Shown: in pieces, positions 28,907 to 39,126 of the stretch
Numbering within the stretch: position 1 is the first letter of the stretch
Layout of the letters: the number at the start of each line of letters is the position of its first letter
Origin: Chitinophagales bacterium 33-2
GTDB lineage: Bacteria > Bacteroidota > Bacteroidia > Chitinophagales > Chitinophagaceae
Length of the DNA: 64,000 nt
Direction of reading: 5' to 3'
NCBI GenBank assembly: GCA_002050435.1
Contig: MWYV01000034.1
Coordinates: 22,988 to 86,987, forward strand
Notes under the pieces: generated by a model
Told to the model about the DNA's origin: nothing
Databases searched by the model: none
Seen by the model: only the letters and a program-made list of their open reading frames with translations
Translations under genes and position numbers: made by a program

Positions 28907-31099
28907 TTAAACAGAAACAGCAACGACTCCATCACTTGCTGCTTTTTCTTTTTTAAACCTTTCCAGTGCATCTTCCAGGGAGGGCAGCAATTGTCCTTTT
29001 TCACTTCCCAAAACGCTGTTAACCGGTCGTCGGGCAGCATAATTCATCAGTTCTGCAGGTACTGGATTTAATAAACTGCTGTCCAGCTCAAAACATGCAG
29101 CAATTTTCAGTGCGAATTCATACCAGCTTACCGCAGTTTTATTCGCAAGATGCCAGATGCCTTTTTCACTATCAATTAAAAGATCAAGAGAAGCATGTAC
29201 GAGATCCGGGACATAAGTAGGGGATATAAGTATATCGGAAACTACGGGGATAAAATTTTCCTGTTCCAAAGAAGTCTTTATATAGTGTGCAAAATTATAT
29301 TCATCCCATGGACCAAAGAACGCACTGGTCCTCACCATAAGTGCATTTGGGTTTAGAGTAAGCACACTTCTTTCAGCATCTGCTTTACTCATACCGTAAA
29401 CATTCAGTGGATGAACAGGATCCGACTCCAAATAAGGTTTCTTTTTTTTTCCGTTAAAAACAAGGTCAGAAGAAAAGCCAAGCAACCTGATGCCTTTTTT
29501 ATTTGTTGCTGCTGCCAGCAGTTCAGGTCCTCTGCAGTTGTCCCTGAAACAGGGTTCACATTCTTTCTCTGCATCATCCACACGTACAAAGCCTGCCGCA
29601 TTGATCACTGCCCACGGCTGATATTCATCAATAAGCGATTCCACTTCCCTGGCATTACTGATATCACATTCATTTCTGCTGATCAATTTATAGGGAAGAC
29701 AACGTATTTCGCAAATGCGCGCAAATGCTTTACCTAATGTTCCATTTTTACCGATAATAATAATGGGTTCCATCTTTTGCTTTTTCTTTGGAACAGGATT
29801 TATTGTGGGTCCATAAGCAATCCGGCAGCTTCTTTGCCACCAGCCATCACTTTTGGCGAGGGGATGATCGTTCGCGTTTTGTTTTGTTATATCCTTAATA
29901 TAAGAAGCAAGGGCAGTAGGCCTTAATTTCCCTCCACTCACATCAAAAGCCCCTGGTTCATAATCACCGCCATTCTGAGTAAGTAGTTTATTCCAGCCAA
30001 AAGAACCCAGCATAGCCCATGTGGTAATACCCTTGATATCTATGCCGGCTTCCATGGTACGTATTGCTGCTTCATTTACATGTTTAAACCATTTGATTTG
30101 TTCTTCGCGGTGACAATGTAAATGAACTTCGGTGATGGCCATAGGTGCTTTAAATCTTTGCCATGCTTCCCTGAGTAATACTTCAATGCCTGTTGCTTCC
30201 TCCAGCTGCACCCTTACTGCTTCCACATCTGCATATCTATGTTTTACATTCGATCCGTGTGTGTGCTCAGGATACAACGCCAGCCTTTCATCAATATACC
30301 TTTCAGACGTGAGGTAATGGTTGAAGCCAAAAATATCAGGAGGGCAGGGGTTGCTGAGAAAGAACTCGAGATCTTCATTTGGAATATCCAGATCCTGGAA
30401 ATGATTCCAAAGAAAATGATGATGGTCAAATTTTCCGCACAGCAAATCAAAAGTCAGCCAGCGTCTTTCATTTTCATAATGTGCCTGGTATTTCAGTAAA
30501 TCCGTACTGTATGTTTTTCCAAGATCTTCTGTTTGAATCAGTTTAGCTTCCGGATTAATTTTTCTGATCTCCTGCATGGATAACACGGTTCCTTTTAATT
30601 GCTGGAGCAGCATCATGAAAAATGAACGCGCACTTTTTTTATGTGGATACCAGATGCCATACAATCCGCTGAACCTGGCAGTTGTCAATGGTTCATTTAT
30701 GGGTGTATAATATTCCAGCCATGGAAATTTTTCAGCCACCGCACGCGCATAACCCGATAATTTTTTTCCAAATAATGGATCGGCCAAATTGGTGAATGAT
30801 GGACCGCTGCCATGGTGTACCAGTCCCGCAATCACATCTATGTTTTGGTCCCGAAGGGTTTTTAATTGGCCTTCGGTCCAGGTCCAGTCTATCGCTGTGG
30901 TTTCTTCCGGCTGATGCTTTTCCCACAAAACAGGATAGCGCATTTTTTTAATGCCCAGGTCAGACAGCTCTAAAATGTCACTACTCCGGTAATAATGGCC
31001 GGAGTAGTGAAGCTGATCGAAAAACCTGTTTTTTACCCTGTTAATGGTGCATTCAATGCCGCCCCATATTTCAGGTTGTTTGCAATACTGTTTTTCCAT
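28907..31099 (-). CDS. Glycoside hydrolase family 1-like domain fused to dTDP-4-dehydrorhamnose reductase-like SDR domain
   Basis: N-term: YYTPINEPLTTARFSGLYGIWYPH, MAITEVHLHCH; C-term: IIGKNGTLGKAF..., INAAGFVRVDDAE, FSSDLVFNG, YGMSKADAE. Confidence 0.88.
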   Translation of the reverse strand: MEKQYCKQPEIWGGIECTINRVKNRFFDQLHYSGHYYRSSDILELSDLGIKKMRYPVLWEKHQPEETTAIDWTWTEGQLKTLRDQNIDVIAGLVHHGSGPSFTNLADPLFGKKLSGYARAVAEKFPWLEYYTPINEPLTTARFSGLYGIWYPHKKSARSFFMMLLQQLKGTVLSMQEIRKINPEAKLIQTEDLGKTYSTDLLKYQAHYENERRWLTFDLLCGKFDHHHFLWNHFQDLDIPNEDLEFFLSNPCPPDIFGFNHYLTSERYIDERLALYPEHTHGSNVKHRYADVEAVRVQLEEATGIEVLLREAWQRFKAPMAITEVHLHCHREEQIKWFKHVNEAAIRTMEAGIDIKGITTWAMLGSFGWNKLLTQNGGDYEPGAFDVSGGKLRPTALASYIKDITKQNANDHPLAKSDGWWQRSCRIAYGPTINPVPKKKQKMEPIIIIGKNGTLGKAFARICEIRCLPYKLISRNECDISNAREVESLIDEYQPWAVINAAGFVRVDDAEKECEPCFRDNCRGPELLAAATNKKGIRLLGFSSDLVFNGKKKKPYLESDPVHPLNVYGMSKADAERSVLTLNPNALMVRTSAFFGPWDEYNFAHYIKTSLEQENFIPVVSDILISPTYVPDLVHASLDLLIDSEKGIWHLANKTAVSWYEFALKIAACFELDSSLLNPVPAELMNYAARRPVNSVLGSEKGQLLPSLEDALERFKKEKAASDGVVAVSV

Positions 31100-32207
31100 T
31101 CAATTGTGTTTCAGGTTCATGTTGCTTGATCTTTTTATACGTGGTAAGCGCCTGCGCAACTACCTGGTCCATGTTGTAATATTTATATGTAGCCAGTCTG
31201 CCAACAAAATATACATTGTCTTTTGAAGCAGCCAACTGCTGGTATTTCTTATACAGTTCTGCATTTTCAGGTCGGGGAACAGGATAATAAGGATCGCCTT
31301 CTGCTTTGGGATACTCGTAAACTATCGCTGTTTTAGGATGGATCTGTCCCGTGAGGTATTTAAAATCTGTGATCCTTGTGTACAATTGTTCGTTTGGATA
31401 ATTAACCGTTCCTGTTGGTTGAAAAACTTCTTTATCAATCGTTTCAAACTTGAATTCCAATGACCTGTAAGGAAGTTTGCCATAGCAGTAGTCAAAGTAT
31501 TCATCAACAGGTCCTGTGAAGATCATGTTTGCAAATGGAATGATATCAATGATGTCTTTATAATCCGTATTCAGCATGATCTTGATATTCGGATGTGTGA
31601 GCATTTTACGAAACATGTTGGTATATCCATGTAAAGGCATGGCCTGGTATGTATCTGTAAAATAACGGTCATCCCTGTTGGTCCTGGTAGGTACCCTTGC
31701 TGTTACGCTGGCATCCAGCTCTGATGGATCCAGGTCCCATTGCTTCTTTGTATAGCCTTTAAAAAACTTTTCATACAATTCCCTTCCCACTTTACTCACT
31801 ACTACATCTTCAGAAGTTTTTACACCCGCCACTTTTTCAGCTTTGGAAGCAAAAAAATCTTCTACTTCTGAGCTGTTAAGATTCAAACCATAAAGTTGGT
31901 TGATCGTATTAAGGTTAATAGGTATGGGCACAAGTTGTCCCTCAACACTTCCCAAAACACGGTGTTCGTAAGGACGCCATTCAGTGAATTGTCCCAGGTA
32001 TTCAAAAACTTCTTTTGAGTTGGTATGAAAAATATGAGGTCCGTATTTATGAATCAGTATGCCGTCGTTGTTATAATAATCATAAGCGTTTCCTGCGATA
32101 TGATCTCTTTTATCAATGATCAGCACTTTTTTATTGGCTTGAGTTGCCAGCCGCTCTGCCAGTACACTACCTGCGAAGCCGGCGCCTACAATCAAATAAT
32201 CAAACAT
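31071..32207 (-). CDS. glf: UDP-galactopyranose mutase
   Basis: FDYLIVGAGFAGSVLAERLA, GPHIFHTNSKEVFEYL, GYTKKQWDLDPSEL. Confidence 0.95.
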   Translation of the reverse strand: MFDYLIVGAGFAGSVLAERLATQANKKVLIIDKRDHIAGNAYDYYNNDGILIHKYGPHIFHTNSKEVFEYLGQFTEWRPYEHRVLGSVEGQLVPIPINLNTINQLYGLNLNSSEVEDFFASKAEKVAGVKTSEDVVVSKVGRELYEKFFKGYTKKQWDLDPSELDASVTARVPTRTNRDDRYFTDTYQAMPLHGYTNMFRKMLTHPNIKIMLNTDYKDIIDIIPFANMIFTGPVDEYFDYCYGKLPYRSLEFKFETIDKEVFQPTGTVNYPNEQLYTRITDFKYLTGQIHPKTAIVYEYPKAEGDPYYPVPRPENAELYKKYQQLAASKDNVYFVGRLATYKYYNMDQVVAQALTTYKKIKQHEPETQLNGKTVLQTT

Positions 32208-33375
32208 ATAATTTCTCCTTCACTTTAGTGCTAACTGATTTATTCATTGCTTCTTCAATATGTCTTACCATCTGGCTCCATGTTCTGTCCCATGAATTGC
32301 CTGATAAAAATTCATCAACTTTTTTTAGCCAGCGTTTCCTGCTTTTCTTTTTTAGCTCGATTTCAGCTGCTGCAATAAATTCTTCAGCATTGCTTACAAT
32401 ATGTACCAGCTTATGATCACCGTAAGGAGAAACAACATCTCTGATTGGAGTTGAAATCACAGGCTTTCCTGCTGCGAGGTATTCAGGCGTTTTTGTTGGA
32501 CTGATAAATTTTGTTGATTCATTCATTGCAAAGGGGATCGTGGCAATATCCCATCCGGCAATGTAGCCTGGCAATTCTTCATATTTTTTTCCACCCAGGT
32601 AATGAATGTTATCGTATTGCGGAAGGTCTGCAGGATCTATTTTAACGATAGGTCCAAGAATCACAAACTGCCATTCAGGCCTTGCACTGGCCACTTTTTC
32701 CAGCATTTCAATATCAAACCTTTCGTCAACTACTCCAAAAAATCCAAACCTTGGACCTGCAATGTTTTTTTGATCGGCAGGTTCATTTTTCAAAGTTCTT
32801 GCAGACCCGAAATGATTTTTATCGATACTGCTTGGAAATGCATAAATATTATGGTGCTGTGATTTTTTACTTTCATAAATACTATGTCCTCCGGTAAATA
32901 CAACATCTGATTTTTTGAAAAGTTCCTTTTCCCTGATGGTTAACTGGGGCGGAGCAAATTTAAATGCCGACAGTTCGTCCATGCAATCGTAAATTACCAA
33001 TTCAGGTGTCAGGTCTTCCGTAAATGGAAGTGCCATAGGGGTGTAGTACCAGCTGAAATAGCGGTTCACCTGCATTTTGGTAAATAAATTCTTTATAATT
33101 TTTTTAAGCTTGCTGATAACTTCTTCTTCACTCAATCCATGTTTTAAATGAGGGGTTACAATGTAAAGGTTTTCATTATAATTTTCAATGTGTACCTTTT
33201 CTTCATCATTGTGAAAAATGGGTTCTTCAATAAAGAAAACGCGCTGATGTTTTGAAAATCGGCTTAGCAAATGGTTAGGTCTTTGAAAAACAAATCCCCA
33301 TCTTAAATGGGAAAAGCATACCAGGTCAACCTTGTGCAGGAAGGCACAAGATGCATCTTCAATATTTTTAATCAT
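32200..33375 (-). CDS. Glycosyltransferase (TuaH/GT4-like)
   Basis: LVCFSHLRWGFVFQRPNHLLSRF...; FVILGP, PTKTPEYLAAGKPVISTPIRDV. Confidence 0.88.
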   Translation of the reverse strand: MIKNIEDASCAFLHKVDLVCFSHLRWGFVFQRPNHLLSRFSKHQRVFFIEEPIFHNDEEKVHIENYNENLYIVTPHLKHGLSEEEVISKLKKIIKNLFTKMQVNRYFSWYYTPMALPFTEDLTPELVIYDCMDELSAFKFAPPQLTIREKELFKKSDVVFTGGHSIYESKKSQHHNIYAFPSSIDKNHFGSARTLKNEPADQKNIAGPRFGFFGVVDERFDIEMLEKVASARPEWQFVILGPIVKIDPADLPQYDNIHYLGGKKYEELPGYIAGWDIATIPFAMNESTKFISPTKTPEYLAAGKPVISTPIRDVVSPYGDHKLVHIVSNAEEFIAAAEIELKKKSRKRWLKKVDEFLSGNSWDRTWSQMVRHIEEAMNKSVSTKVKEKLYV

Positions 33376-33585
33376 GTAGTTACTGATGCTATTTACATGC
33401 CAGCATTCTGTAATAAGTAATTCAAGAGATCACTGTAATCGGTTGAAATAGAATGTAGAATAACATCCTCATTAAGAATTCACTGTATACTACAGGTTGA
33501 GTTAAAATGGCGGATTAGCCAAAGTTTTTAAAAACTTTTTATGGGAATGAAAAGAAGCCGTTTCAAAATGACATGAATGGGCGAT

Positions 33586-33627
33586 GGTCAATGGTCAATG
33601 GTCAATAGTGAATGGTCAATAGTGAAT
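33586..33627. repeat. Heptamer tandem array (GGTCAAT/AGTGAAT)
   Basis: ggtcaat x3, agtgaat, ggtcaat, agtgaat = 6 x 7 bp. Confidence 0.9.
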
Positions 33628-33737
33628 CATTTGGTGTCCGGTAAAAATCAAACATCACTTTTAGTTAAGCTATTTTGCCTCAGGCTGGCGGGTCTCGTAC
33701 CTGCCCCGCTGCTAAATTCCCGTGGTGACTAAAGCCA

Positions 33738-33820
33738 GGCAACAAAAAGGCTTCCCGCAGATTACGCAGATTTTCGCTGATTGGTATTCTGCTTTCATCA
33801 GCGCGATCTGAGGGTAACAA
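33738..33820. repeat. Family A unit
   Basis: gcttcccgcagattacgcagattttcgctgattggtattctgctttcatcagcgcgatctgagggtaa. Confidence 0.9.
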
Positions 33821-33823
33821 GGC

Positions 33824-34303
33824 AGGTACTGGGGTCAAATAGATCCAGGGTTTCTCACCAAAAGAAATTCCAGGCACATCATCTTATCACATTTGGGTGG
33901 TTGTGTGCGCCTTATTGCTCCTGATTTTTCCTAAGAAATCTTTAACCCTAAGGTGGAGCAATACAGCGCGAAGAACGATTGCACAATCAGATCGCATGGA
34001 GTTGCACCTGTTTTCATTTTTCGGTGCGCTCCCTTGCGCAATCATCCGAAGGTATCTGGTAAAAACAGACTGTTACGCATTGATTGCGCTTGAATTTTTG
34101 CCTGCCCACCGAAGCGAAGCGCAGGAGGGGCCACCTTTTTTTTCAAGAAAAAAGGTGGAAGATGCATTTATCATAGCGCTGCTCTCCGGCAAAGAAACTC
34201 CATTAGGTTATTGCAATTGTAAAATATAAGGCCCGGTAGAAGTAATCATCAACAACGCCAGAACCATTGCGCGTTTCGAAATCAAATAAATTTCCCCGGA
34301 CAA
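33824..34303. repeat. Family B multi-stem repeat, copy 2
   Basis: Same flanks and stems as copy 1, different loops. Confidence 0.85.
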
Positions 34304-34493
34304 CTGTGTTTCTGGATCACTTTTTTCTGGGGAAAGTTTTATAGCCTCAAATCAGTCGCTGAAATTCAGTGTGGGCTTGAAGGATGTTGTTTTTTTAAAA
34401 CCTAAGCCCCCTTATTTGGTTTGGAGAGTGATTCAATCACTATAGCTTAATTGAATTCTTTTGATTTTTAAGAATGCTCAGAGATTTTCTCTT

Positions 34494-34912
34494 ACAACTT
34501 TTGGGTGGCTGCCGCGCCTCATTGCTCCTGTTTGTAACTTGAAGAATCATCATACCTAAGATGGAGCAATTCAGCGCATCCAGACTTTTAAATAATCAGG
34601 ACGCGGGGTGTTGCACCTGTCTTATCATACGGAGGGCTCTCTTGCGCAATCATCCTAAGACAACTTGTAACCGATACTGCTCCGCATTGATTGCGCTTGA
34701 ATTTTTGCCTGCCCCCGAAGCGAAGCGCAGGGGGGCTCCACCTTTTTTTTTCAAGAAAAAAGGTGGAAGATGTATTTAAAATAGGTCTGCTGTCCGACAA
34801 AGAAACTCCATTAGGTTATTGCAATTGCAAAATCTAAGGCCCGGTAGAAGTAATCATCAACAACGCCAGAACCATTGCGCGTTTCGAAATCAAATAAATT
34901 TCCCCGGACAGC
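34494..34912. repeat. Family B multi-stem repeat, copy 3
   Basis: Near-identical to copy 1 from GGGTGGCTGCCGCGCC to CCCCGGACAGC. Confidence 0.85.
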
Positions 34913-35259
34913 AGTGTTTCTGGAATCACGACAGTTATTCTTTATTTATACCATTTCGGTCACAATAGTCAAATTCAAATTCATTATACCCGATAGGGTA
35001 TAGTTTAAATAAACAAAATCCCTACGCTTTCTAAAAAGTATCATATCCCAAATGCAGGGTTACAAGATGTGCATTAGACAAGTATTCCACGCGGCTTTTT
35101 ATATTAAGGCGGCACGCGCCTGCCCGCAAGGCAGACAATTAGAAAACCAAAAACGCTACAAAACTGTATTCTTCCCCATCTGTCAATCTGATGCATTATC
35201 TATTTTTTATATTCTTCCCTTGCTATTTTTAATTCTTATATTTAGCAAAAAACAGGCTG

Positions 35260-35682
35260 ATGAATAAGAATGGACCAGTGATCGTGATTGAGGATGATGC
35301 AGACGATCAGGAAATGCTGAACAAAGTGTTCAAAAATTTAAATTACCAGAACGAGATTTTGTATTTCTTTGATGGACAGGAAGCGTTGGACTATCTCAAT
35401 ACAACCGACCGGTTGCCTTTCCTGATTCTCTCTGATATTAACATGCCCAAACTGAATGGGTTTGAATTAAGAAATAAATTGAAGACCGATGCGGATCTTC
35501 AGATCAAATGCATCCCATACCTTTTCTTCTCTACCGCCTTAAACCAAAAATCCGTTATTGAAGCTTATAGCATGTCCGCCCAGGGATTTTTTGTAAAACA
35601 AAATTCCATGGCCGAACTGGAAAAAACCATCAGCGTAATTATGCAGTACTGGAAAAAATGCGCCGCGCCAAATGATTTTTAA
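35260..35682 (+). CDS. REC-only response regulator inside repeat-rich region
   Basis: VIEDDADD, LSDINMPKLNG, GFFVKQ; paralog of 17151-17573. Confidence 0.9.
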   Translation: MNKNGPVIVIEDDADDQEMLNKVFKNLNYQNEILYFFDGQEALDYLNTTDRLPFLILSDINMPKLNGFELRNKLKTDADLQIKCIPYLFFSTALNQKSVIEAYSMSAQGFFVKQNSMAELEKTISVIMQYWKKCAAPNDF

Positions 35683-35835
35683 AGCTTAATGCTTCCTTTT
35701 CCTTCTACCCTATCCCCTCCTCACTGCTGTCTGGTAAAAAATCAAACATCAATTTTAAATAAGCTATTTTGCCTCAGGCCGCCGGGCCTCCTACCTGGCC
35801 AACAACCTTTTTGTTGCCTGTAGCCTTGAGAACAG

Positions 35836-36250
35836 GCAATAAAAAAGCCTCCCGCAGACTACACAGATTATCGCTAATTGGTCTTCTACGTTCATCAGCG
35901 CGATCTGCGGGCAATAAAAAAGCCTCCCGCAGACTACACAGATTATCGCTAATTGGTCTTCTACGTTCATCAGCGCGATCTGCGGGCAAAAAGAAAAGCC
36001 TCCCCCAGACTACGCAGATTATCGATGATTAGTCTTCTGCGTTCATCAGCGCGATCTGCGGGCAAAAAAAAGTTCTCCAGCAGATTACGCAGATTATCAC
36101 TGAATGGTCTTCTGCGTTCATCAGCGCGATCTGCGGGCAAAAAGAAAGGCCTCCCCCAGACTACGCAGATTATCGCTGATTGCTCTTCTACGTTCATCAG
36201 CGCGATCAGCGGGCAAAAAAAAGTCCTCCCGCAGATTACACAGATTTACA
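35836..36250. repeat. Tandem array of family A units (~75-bp period, five full + one partial)
   Basis: Unit starts at 35846, 35921, 35997, 36071, ~36147, 36222. Confidence 0.95.
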
Positions 36251-36385
36251 GCAAAGGAATAACAAAAACTGATGTTTACTGACGGGCTTTTATTTACCAC
36301 TCATGTAAATTTTCAAAAAGAAATCTACTCTTATAATTTATATCGACGAAAGCTGTCGTAATTTAAGGTTATAAACCAACTAGGC

Positions 36386-37855
36386 ATGAAACAAAAAATT
36401 CTACTCACCATTTTTTCCTCTGCAATTATCTTAACAGCAGAGGCACAGAAAAAACCGGAACGCATCACGGCTTATGCCATTACCGGACTTGAAAAAGGGC
36501 AACGCAATTGGACCGAGGTAAACCTGGTAGATGTAACTACGGGTGAGGTCATCAGCCCTGTATATCAAAGTACATCTGAAGTAAGAAGACTCAATGCGCG
36601 AACAGGAAAACCCATCACGCAAAACGAATCTTCTGAAGCTACACCGGTAGCGCAAAAAATCAGCACATCAAATAACAAACCGGTGGTCACGATACTGGGA
36701 AAGGATGAATTCACCACTGTGACTCCCCAGTCCGCACAGGGCGGCGCTTACACCACTACGGTGCATACTGTAAATGGCCGAACAACAAGACACGTAATCA
36801 TGCAAAGGAAGCCCGTAAACAAAATGCTTCCTTTTGCAACCACCTCCGCAGCTTGCGCTTTCGATAAAAAAAATCAGCGGCTCTATTATACACCCATGGG
36901 CATTAACCAGCTGCGGTATATAGATCTGAAATCAAAAAATCCTTCTGTATTTTATTTTGAAGATGAAGCCTTTGGAAAAGTTTCCGGAAATGGAGATGTC
37001 AACAACCAGATCACCCGTATGGTGATGGCGTCTGACGGTAAGGGATATGCGCTTACCAATAATGCAGAGCAACTGATACAGTTCACCACTAAAAAGAATC
37101 CTGTGATCACCAACCTCGGACCGGTAACGGATGATCCATCCAACGGAAAATTAACTGTTGGTGGTAGAAATGCTTATGGTGGTGACCTGGTAGCCGACGA
37201 TGCTGGAAATTTAATTCTCATTACCGCCAACCGCCGTGTGTACAGGATTTCGATTGAAACACGTGTTGCAGTATATCTTGGCAGTATTAAAGGATTACCT
37301 GAGGGATACACTACAAATGGAGCTGTAGTTGAAAAAGAGGACAGGATCATTGTTACTAGTTCTACTTCTACTAAAGGTTATTACAGATTTGATCTTGTAT
37401 CCTTGCAGGCTGAAAAAGTTTCTGCTGAAGGATCTGTTTTCAATGCTTCTGATCTTGCCAATGCCAACCTGATCTCAACCAAAAAGAAAAAAGAAGAAAA
37501 ACCAACAGAAACAGAAAAAGAAGAAGTGCTGGCCAGGGAAACTGTGCTGGGCAAAGCAGTGGAAAGATCGATCCGCAATGAAACAACCACTGAACCTTCT
37601 CTTTCATTGTATCCAAACCCAGTAACCAATTCAGTAACACGTTTGTCAATGTCTGATTACCCTGAAGGAAGGTATGAAGTGCAACTGCTTGACCTTTCCG
37701 GCAAACAGGTAAGTAAACAAATGATCCAGGTAAACAGTAAACAACAAACCCAGGAATACAGGTTGCCTTCGCAGGTAGCAAAAGGCACGTATCTTGTTCG
37801 AATTGTGAACAGTTCCAACCAGCTAATGAATGTTGAAAAGATTATTATTCAGTAA
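36386..37855 (+). CDS. Secreted protein with T9SS type A C-terminal sorting domain
   Basis: Signal peptide; C-term LSLYPNPVTNSVTRLSM...GTYLVRIVNSSNQLMNVEKIIIQ. Confidence 0.88.
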   Translation: MKQKILLTIFSSAIILTAEAQKKPERITAYAITGLEKGQRNWTEVNLVDVTTGEVISPVYQSTSEVRRLNARTGKPITQNESSEATPVAQKISTSNNKPVVTILGKDEFTTVTPQSAQGGAYTTTVHTVNGRTTRHVIMQRKPVNKMLPFATTSAACAFDKKNQRLYYTPMGINQLRYIDLKSKNPSVFYFEDEAFGKVSGNGDVNNQITRMVMASDGKGYALTNNAEQLIQFTTKKNPVITNLGPVTDDPSNGKLTVGGRNAYGGDLVADDAGNLILITANRRVYRISIETRVAVYLGSIKGLPEGYTTNGAVVEKEDRIIVTSSTSTKGYYRFDLVSLQAEKVSAEGSVFNASDLANANLISTKKKKEEKPTETEKEEVLARETVLGKAVERSIRNETTTEPSLSLYPNPVTNSVTRLSMSDYPEGRYEVQLLDLSGKQVSKQMIQVNSKQQTQEYRLPSQVAKGTYLVRIVNSSNQLMNVEKIIIQ

Positions 37856-37872
37856 CCATTTTCTTACTAATG

Positions 37873-37900
37873 AAAAAACCCCGCAGTCGCGGGGTTTTTT
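37873..37900 (+). terminator. Rho-independent terminator
   Basis: AAAAAACCCCGC-agtc-GCGGGGTTTTTT. Confidence 0.95.
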
Positions 37901-37937
37901 GTTTTAACAAATTACCGGGAATTTTTTAATCCCTGGT

Positions 37938-38786
37938 TTAAGATTTATGATTTTTCATTTTATTTTTCCTTTCGAGAACAGCACTAGTTGAACCATCTGT
38001 TCCTGTTGTCTGGTCATCATCCACAGGTGCTGGTTGATTGTTCACAGGAGGCTGATCATTCGTTAATGGAGTTTGTTCCCTGTTTACCGGAGACTTACTG
38101 TTATTTTTTGCTGAAGTATCCTGAACCTGGTTTAGGTTCTGGTTGTTCTGCTGATTATTTTGCTGGCTCTGCTGCTGATTGCTATTCATCTGATTTGTAT
38201 GCTCTGTAGAAGTATCTTCATTCCTGTATGGATCTGTTATTGTTGATCCATCATCACCAATCCACTGAGATCTTAACTGGCCATTTTCCAGTGTTCTTAC
38301 ATGATACAGATCCTTTCCTTGCGCACCTTTTATTGTAGCAATATCATATACAAGATCGCCATACATATTACTCACCCGCATTACTATATCATCCGGAACA
38401 TAGTTCTGTGTTACGGGTAAAGCAACAGTAAAAGATTTTCCTGCCTGGTTATAGTACACATGAGAATACCTGCCCTGGTTGTTATAGGTTGCATGATACC
38501 AGTCGCCTTTTGTTCTCCAGGTTACGGTTCCTGCTGTTGGATAATCACGGTCGAAATAGCCCTGAACAGACATGGGAACTGCGGCTGAGGTAGTACCATA
38601 AGCGCTGTAATCAGCCGTGGTGGTCATGGTATCCCGCAGAAACGTATGTTGGTTTTTTTGGTGATCCATGTTGTAATTGGTGGTATTATACACATTTGTT
38701 CTTGTTGTATCACCGGATTGAGTTACCTGTGCCAGAGCTGCACCGCAACTTCCTGCCAATAACAAAGAGAGCATCGTCTTTTTCAT
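37938..38786 (-). CDS. Hypothetical secreted protein with Q/N-rich low-complexity C-terminus
   Basis: Signal peptide MKKTMLSLLLAGSCGAALAQ; NSNQQQSQQNNQQNNQNLNQ. Confidence 0.75.
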   Translation of the reverse strand: MKKTMLSLLLAGSCGAALAQVTQSGDTTRTNVYNTTNYNMDHQKNQHTFLRDTMTTTADYSAYGTTSAAVPMSVQGYFDRDYPTAGTVTWRTKGDWYHATYNNQGRYSHVYYNQAGKSFTVALPVTQNYVPDDIVMRVSNMYGDLVYDIATIKGAQGKDLYHVRTLENGQLRSQWIGDDGSTITDPYRNEDTSTEHTNQMNSNQQQSQQNNQQNNQNLNQVQDTSAKNNSKSPVNREQTPLTNDQPPVNNQPAPVDDDQTTGTDGSTSAVLERKNKMKNHKS

Positions 38787-38918
38787 AGTTGTAATTTTTA
38801 TTGTTAGCTTAAACTTTTTTCTCTCTATACAAGTTTGGTGCCCCGAGATGCTATAAGCGCGACAGCAAGTGAAATTTTTTTTCTTTGTGGCTGAGATTGT
38901 TGCTTCTATATGAACCAG

Positions 38919-38957
38919 TTCAACAACTTTTCAACCATTGTTAAACAACTATTCAAC
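38919..38957. repeat. 11-bp-period tandem array (TTCAACNAYTR)
   Basis: ttcaacaactt ttcaaccattg ttaaacaacta ttcaac. Confidence 0.9.
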
Positions 38958-38967
38958 TGAATAAAAA

Positions 38968-39058
38968 GTTTTGCCGCAAAGGCGCGAAGGTGCAAAGAAT
39001 TAAACGCAAGTTTTGGAACCACGGAGGCACAAAGAACACAGATATCCACGGAGGGTAC
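38968..39058. repeat. Interspersed repeat (CCGCAAAGGCGCGAAGG ... CCACGGAGGCACAAAGAACACAGA)
   Basis: Duplicated at 39127-39199. Confidence 0.85.
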
Positions 39059-39063
39059 AACTA

Positions 39064-39113
39064 TTCAACCATTGTTCAACAACTGTTCAACCACTGTTCA
39101 ACAACTATTCAAC
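39064..39113. repeat. 11-bp-period tandem array
   Basis: ttcaaccattg ttcaacaactg ttcaaccactg ttcaacaacta ttcaac. Confidence 0.95.
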
Positions 39114-39126
39114 TGAATTTAGTTTT

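Noticed and set aside
33680-34800. ORFs 33680..33877(-), 33897..34229(+), 34561..34779(+), 34588..34800(-)
   Set aside because: Entirely inside interspersed repeats, on both strands.
35769-36282. ORFs over the 75-bp tandem array, and the array as a possible CRISPR
   Set aside because: ORF lengths simply reflect the repeat having a stop-free frame. The units are contiguous 75-mers with no unique spacers, so not CRISPR.
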